This document shows, one piece after another, positions 61,046 to 64,000 of a DNA stretch of 64,000 nucleotides (the first letter of the stretch is position 1; every line of letters begins with the position of its first letter). Under the pieces are notes generated by a model. That model searched no databases, was not told where the DNA came from, and worked only from the letters and a program-made list of their open reading frames with translations. Made by a program: the position numbers and the translations under genes. The DNA is from Vandiemenella viatica (lineage: Eukaryota > Arthropoda > Insecta > Orthoptera > Morabidae), in contig JARYHS010006964.1 of NCBI GenBank assembly GCA_031002005.1, forward strand, positions 6,944,001 to 7,008,000, given 5' to 3'.

Positions 61046-61899
61046 CTGGCTGATAAGGATCTTATGTGATACTATTACATAGTTTCTGATGTACAGCTTG
61101 TTAAAATCTGGTTCCAAGTTACTGGGTTATATTTTAAAATAGTAGTACAGAAACGGTTTTAAAATAATATAAACTAACCGTGCATTGTAATAACATTATG
61201 AAATAACTGCCAGCAAATGACAACATAACTGCTATGTGAGTGATAGGGGCAAAGCAGTAGTTTTTTATTTTTAAATAACATCAAAACTTTTCTCTGCTAA
61301 AGAAAAGAGAGCCCTTTTCAAAATTTGGCACAGAACTTGTTCCAAAAGCTATTTTCCATGGGTATCTACAAATTAAAATATCTGTTTTATGTACTTATTA
61401 TGATTGTATCTCTTAATGAACATTAAAGTGTACTTTAAAGAGTATCAATAGGGATATTATTTTTGTATTTTGATTCTGTTACAATCCTTTACATTGCTGT
61501 GTATCTTGCCGGGAACATGGTAACAAATACGATTCTTTTTAATATTTTTTAATAAATCGTTTAACCACTTTTGTCCAACTGTCATAAAAAGATAAACTGA
61601 ATAACCACAATTAAATTACCATGAATTGATACAGCGATGCATGAGAAACTAAAACATATGTAGCATTTGTACCATTCATCAGGTTTTGCCTACTACAAAA
61701 TATGTATAAATATTACAAACAAATATTTCAATATAAACTACAGAATCTTAAAGCTGGAATTTATATAGAAAAAATAATTGGATCAAATAACATTGGAAAG
61801 ACCAGTTGGGGACTTATAAATGATGTAAGATGGGATAAGCGGAGCTGGAGAACATTGCATTAAATACAAACTGAAATGTAGTAGAACTTTAGTAATATG
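61046..61899. other. Unassigned AT-rich stretch
   Basis: Nothing firm. The last 100 bp may already belong to the LINE that follows. Confidence 0.45.
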
Positions 61900-63330
61900 T
61901 TTAATAATTTCTTTCTAAACGTAGGAGAAGCTATGAGTAGCAATAGGAGAAGAATTAGTATTATAAATAATTTAAGAAATAAAAATTCTAATGGGTATGA
62001 TGGTATAACTACATTTGTATTGAAGCAGTGTAAGAAGGTCCTTGCAAAGCCACTGGCATTTCCTATAAATGGATAATTCCCAAATTCTCTTAAAATCAGC
62101 ATATTAGGCCTATCTTCAAAAAAGGCAACAAGAGAGATATTGGTAACAATATACCTATTACTCTGAATTCCGTTCTGAACAAATTATTTGGAAAAGTTAT
62201 ACTAGTGATAGTAAATAACTTTATATATCAAAACAGAATTATTAGCTCATTCCAATTCAGATTTTGGAAAGAGCTATCCACTACTATTGCTGTCACTCAG
62301 TTTGTACATGCAGTTGTGTTGATATCCACATATTACCTTGCAAATTAGAAAATTGGAGGATTAGCTAATAGACTACTGTCTTCTTACCTCAAAAATTTAT
62401 TTTAAAAATGGTGAATCAGTAAGTAGGATGAAATAAATAATTGGGATAGTTAGACGTTTTGTTCCTCAGGGATCTGTACTGATCCTTGGTCTTTTTTTCA
62501 GTACGTGAAAGTAGAATTATAACATCTACAAATGACACTACTGCAATCTGTTGTGATAACAATGATTTCCCATTGGAGAAAACTGCTACTACGACCCAAA
62601 ATGAGTTATGAAATTATATTTGTATAAATAGAATAATTTGTATTAAAAGTAATACCTGTTTTGTAAAATTTGAATTAAAAAATGGTTATATGAATAGTGA
62701 ATGGATAGTGAAGGAAGTATTGATGAAATATCTGAGTATAAGTTCCAAGGAGTATATGTTGACAAAATTCTTTACTCGGATCAACACATAGATTCAATCT
62801 GTGCAAAAATAAGGGCATTTTTCTAATCAATCAGATATCTAAAATTTTGGACAGCAGTGTTCTAAAAATTGAATACTATAGAATAATTTTTCCACATATC
62901 CTGAATTGTATTAAAGTCTGAGGGCCCCTGTTGCCATACATATATAGATCGATGTATTAGAATAATATACATATTGGATAGAAAAGCATCATGGAGAGAA
63001 ATATTTAGACAGGAAAATATTCTTACTGTATTTTCACTACATATATGTAGGGTATTACTACTGATTCAAAGTAATCCAAACTTTAGTCCCACAAATAGTT
63101 AAATTTCTATGTCATTTATATGATACTCAAATCAATTCAGATGTACATATCAAAAGACATAATTCTAAGGCTACAGATAAGAGTGCCCATAAAATGGATG
63201 CTATGCCATATAATAAACCTTCATCTCATATAAAATTGTTGTATGTGAATAAATTCAAAGCTGTAATAAAACATTATTTATATAATAAGGTATTATACAA
63301 ACTTGATCAATTGTAACCTATGTATAAATG
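61900..63330 (+). pseudogene. Decayed LINE of the YNTRTK family
   Basis: Plus-strand fragments in the expected order: NGYDGITTFVLKQC (about 61990), LRPIFKKGNKRDIGNN (about 62105, reverse-transcriptase finger), NSVLNKLFGKVI (about 62168), VPQGSV (about 62462), LGVYVDKILYSDQHID-like (about 62750), YICRVLLLIQSNPNF (about 63040) and LDQL at the end (63303). The 3' end matches the copy at 23715-24001. Many stops and frameshifts; dead. Confidence 0.68.
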
Positions 63331-63494
63331 TACTTTTTTTGGAATGTTACTGTATTTATGATGTAATTTGCGTGACCATAAAGTCGTGACTTTCCTGAAA
63401 TCTTGTATTCTCAAGCTTTTTGGCAAAAAATATTATTATATCATTCACAAGAATTTATCTACTAATTTTACAAATTTTTCACTTACAGAATTTA
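63331..63494. other. 3' flank of the LINE
   Basis: Short AT-rich stretch, nothing recognised. Confidence 0.4.
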
Positions 63495-64000
63495 CCAAGG
63501 GCGTAACCAGGTACTGGGCAAGGGGGAGGCAGCTGCTCCCCCCACCCCCCTAGCGAGACGCTGGTAAGCGCTTGAGCAGAGTTTTGCCGAACCGAAGAGT
63601 AAACAATGTTAAATAACTTTCAAAAATTAATTCGGTTCGCGCGTTTTAAACCTGCTTACTACTGCTATCTGCGGACAACATACGTTAGCGAGGGAGAGGT
63701 GGCACAACACACAACGCACGCTGCTGTTGGCGTCTCTTAAGTTGCGTATCGACTATGAGCGGCTGCCGCGCGAGGCATGTTCGAGCGCGCCAAACCGGTT
63801 ACTTGCCGCGCGAACCATTTCTGTAGACGAGCGCGGCTGCCTAGCGTGGCAACGCAACCGAGCCAGGATTGTGCGACAGAATATCCAGGCACTGTCTTTT
63901 CGTGAAGCCACCGTAGGACATTTCACGTGCACGAATAGCCGCAACTTTCATTGTGATGCGTCACACAGTACTAGAAACCTAAACAAAAATGATTTGGTGT
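63495..64000 (+). mobile_element. Probable 5' end of a DNA transposon running off the window
   Basis: GC content rises sharply at AAGGGCGTAACCAGG (63499), followed by GGGGGAGGCAGCTGC and C-runs. GGGCGTAACCAGG-type starts are common on hAT-related elements in animals. The stretch from 63540 is GC-rich, unlike the surroundings. The other end and any transposase lie outside the window. Confidence 0.4.

Overview
This is eukaryotic nuclear DNA, AT-rich and packed with decayed transposable elements. The mix of elements (several non-LTR retrotransposon families, a piggyBac-like element, hAT and TA-target MITEs, a tRNA-derived SINE family and a mariner relic) and the style of the C2H2 zinc-finger arrays suggest an arthropod, most likely an insect with a large genome. 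The species cannot be named from the sequence. There are no rRNA genes, CRISPR arrays or bacterial operons. A run of exactly 1000 N (31473-32472) is an assembly gap.

The only host-type genes I can support are two paralogous C2H2 zinc-finger genes arranged head to head. Gene A is on the minus strand (exon 22340-21862, intron of about 4.9 kb, array exon 16965-15147). Gene B is on the plus strand (exon 47278-47487, intron of about 9.6 kb, array exon 57066-58006 with decayed fingers to about 58.5 kb). Both have an N-terminal module that pairs a normal C2H2 finger with a finger lacking its second histidine. Both are spliced in phase 2 to an exon carrying a short RxxxDC...SIAE linker and then an 84-bp-unit finger array. 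Gene A looks intact but has dead fingers on both sides of its functional block. Gene B carries a 2-nt frameshift and a nonsense codon inside the array.

Between the two genes lies the most striking structure: an inverted repeat of about 10.5 kb (arms 33032-37610 and 37742-43515, spacer 131 bp). The two arms are collinear, even in the SINEs they contain. Only the right arm holds a 1.24-kb poly(A) retrocopy flanked by an 11-bp target-site duplication (39668-40903), and the left arm preserves the empty site. The outer ends look like transposon termini next to TA.

Layout by region. 0-5 kb: a broken LINE with an inverted copy of its own family and a hAT MITE nested in it. 5-6.5 kb: hAT transposase relic and a TIR element. 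7.7 kb: degenerate 50-55 bp tandem repeats. 9.3-11.3 kb: piggyBac-like element with TTAA target sites and a nested TA-MITE. 14.5-22.3 kb: gene A, whose intron holds LINE and mariner relics. 23-31 kb: MITE, LINEs, SINEs and a possible small retrogene. 33-43.5 kb: palindrome. 44-47 kb: SINE relics. 47.3-58.5 kb: gene B, whose intron holds a complete but non-coding LTR retrotransposon in reverse orientation (49913-56512). 60-64 kb: SINE, LINE and the edge of another DNA element.
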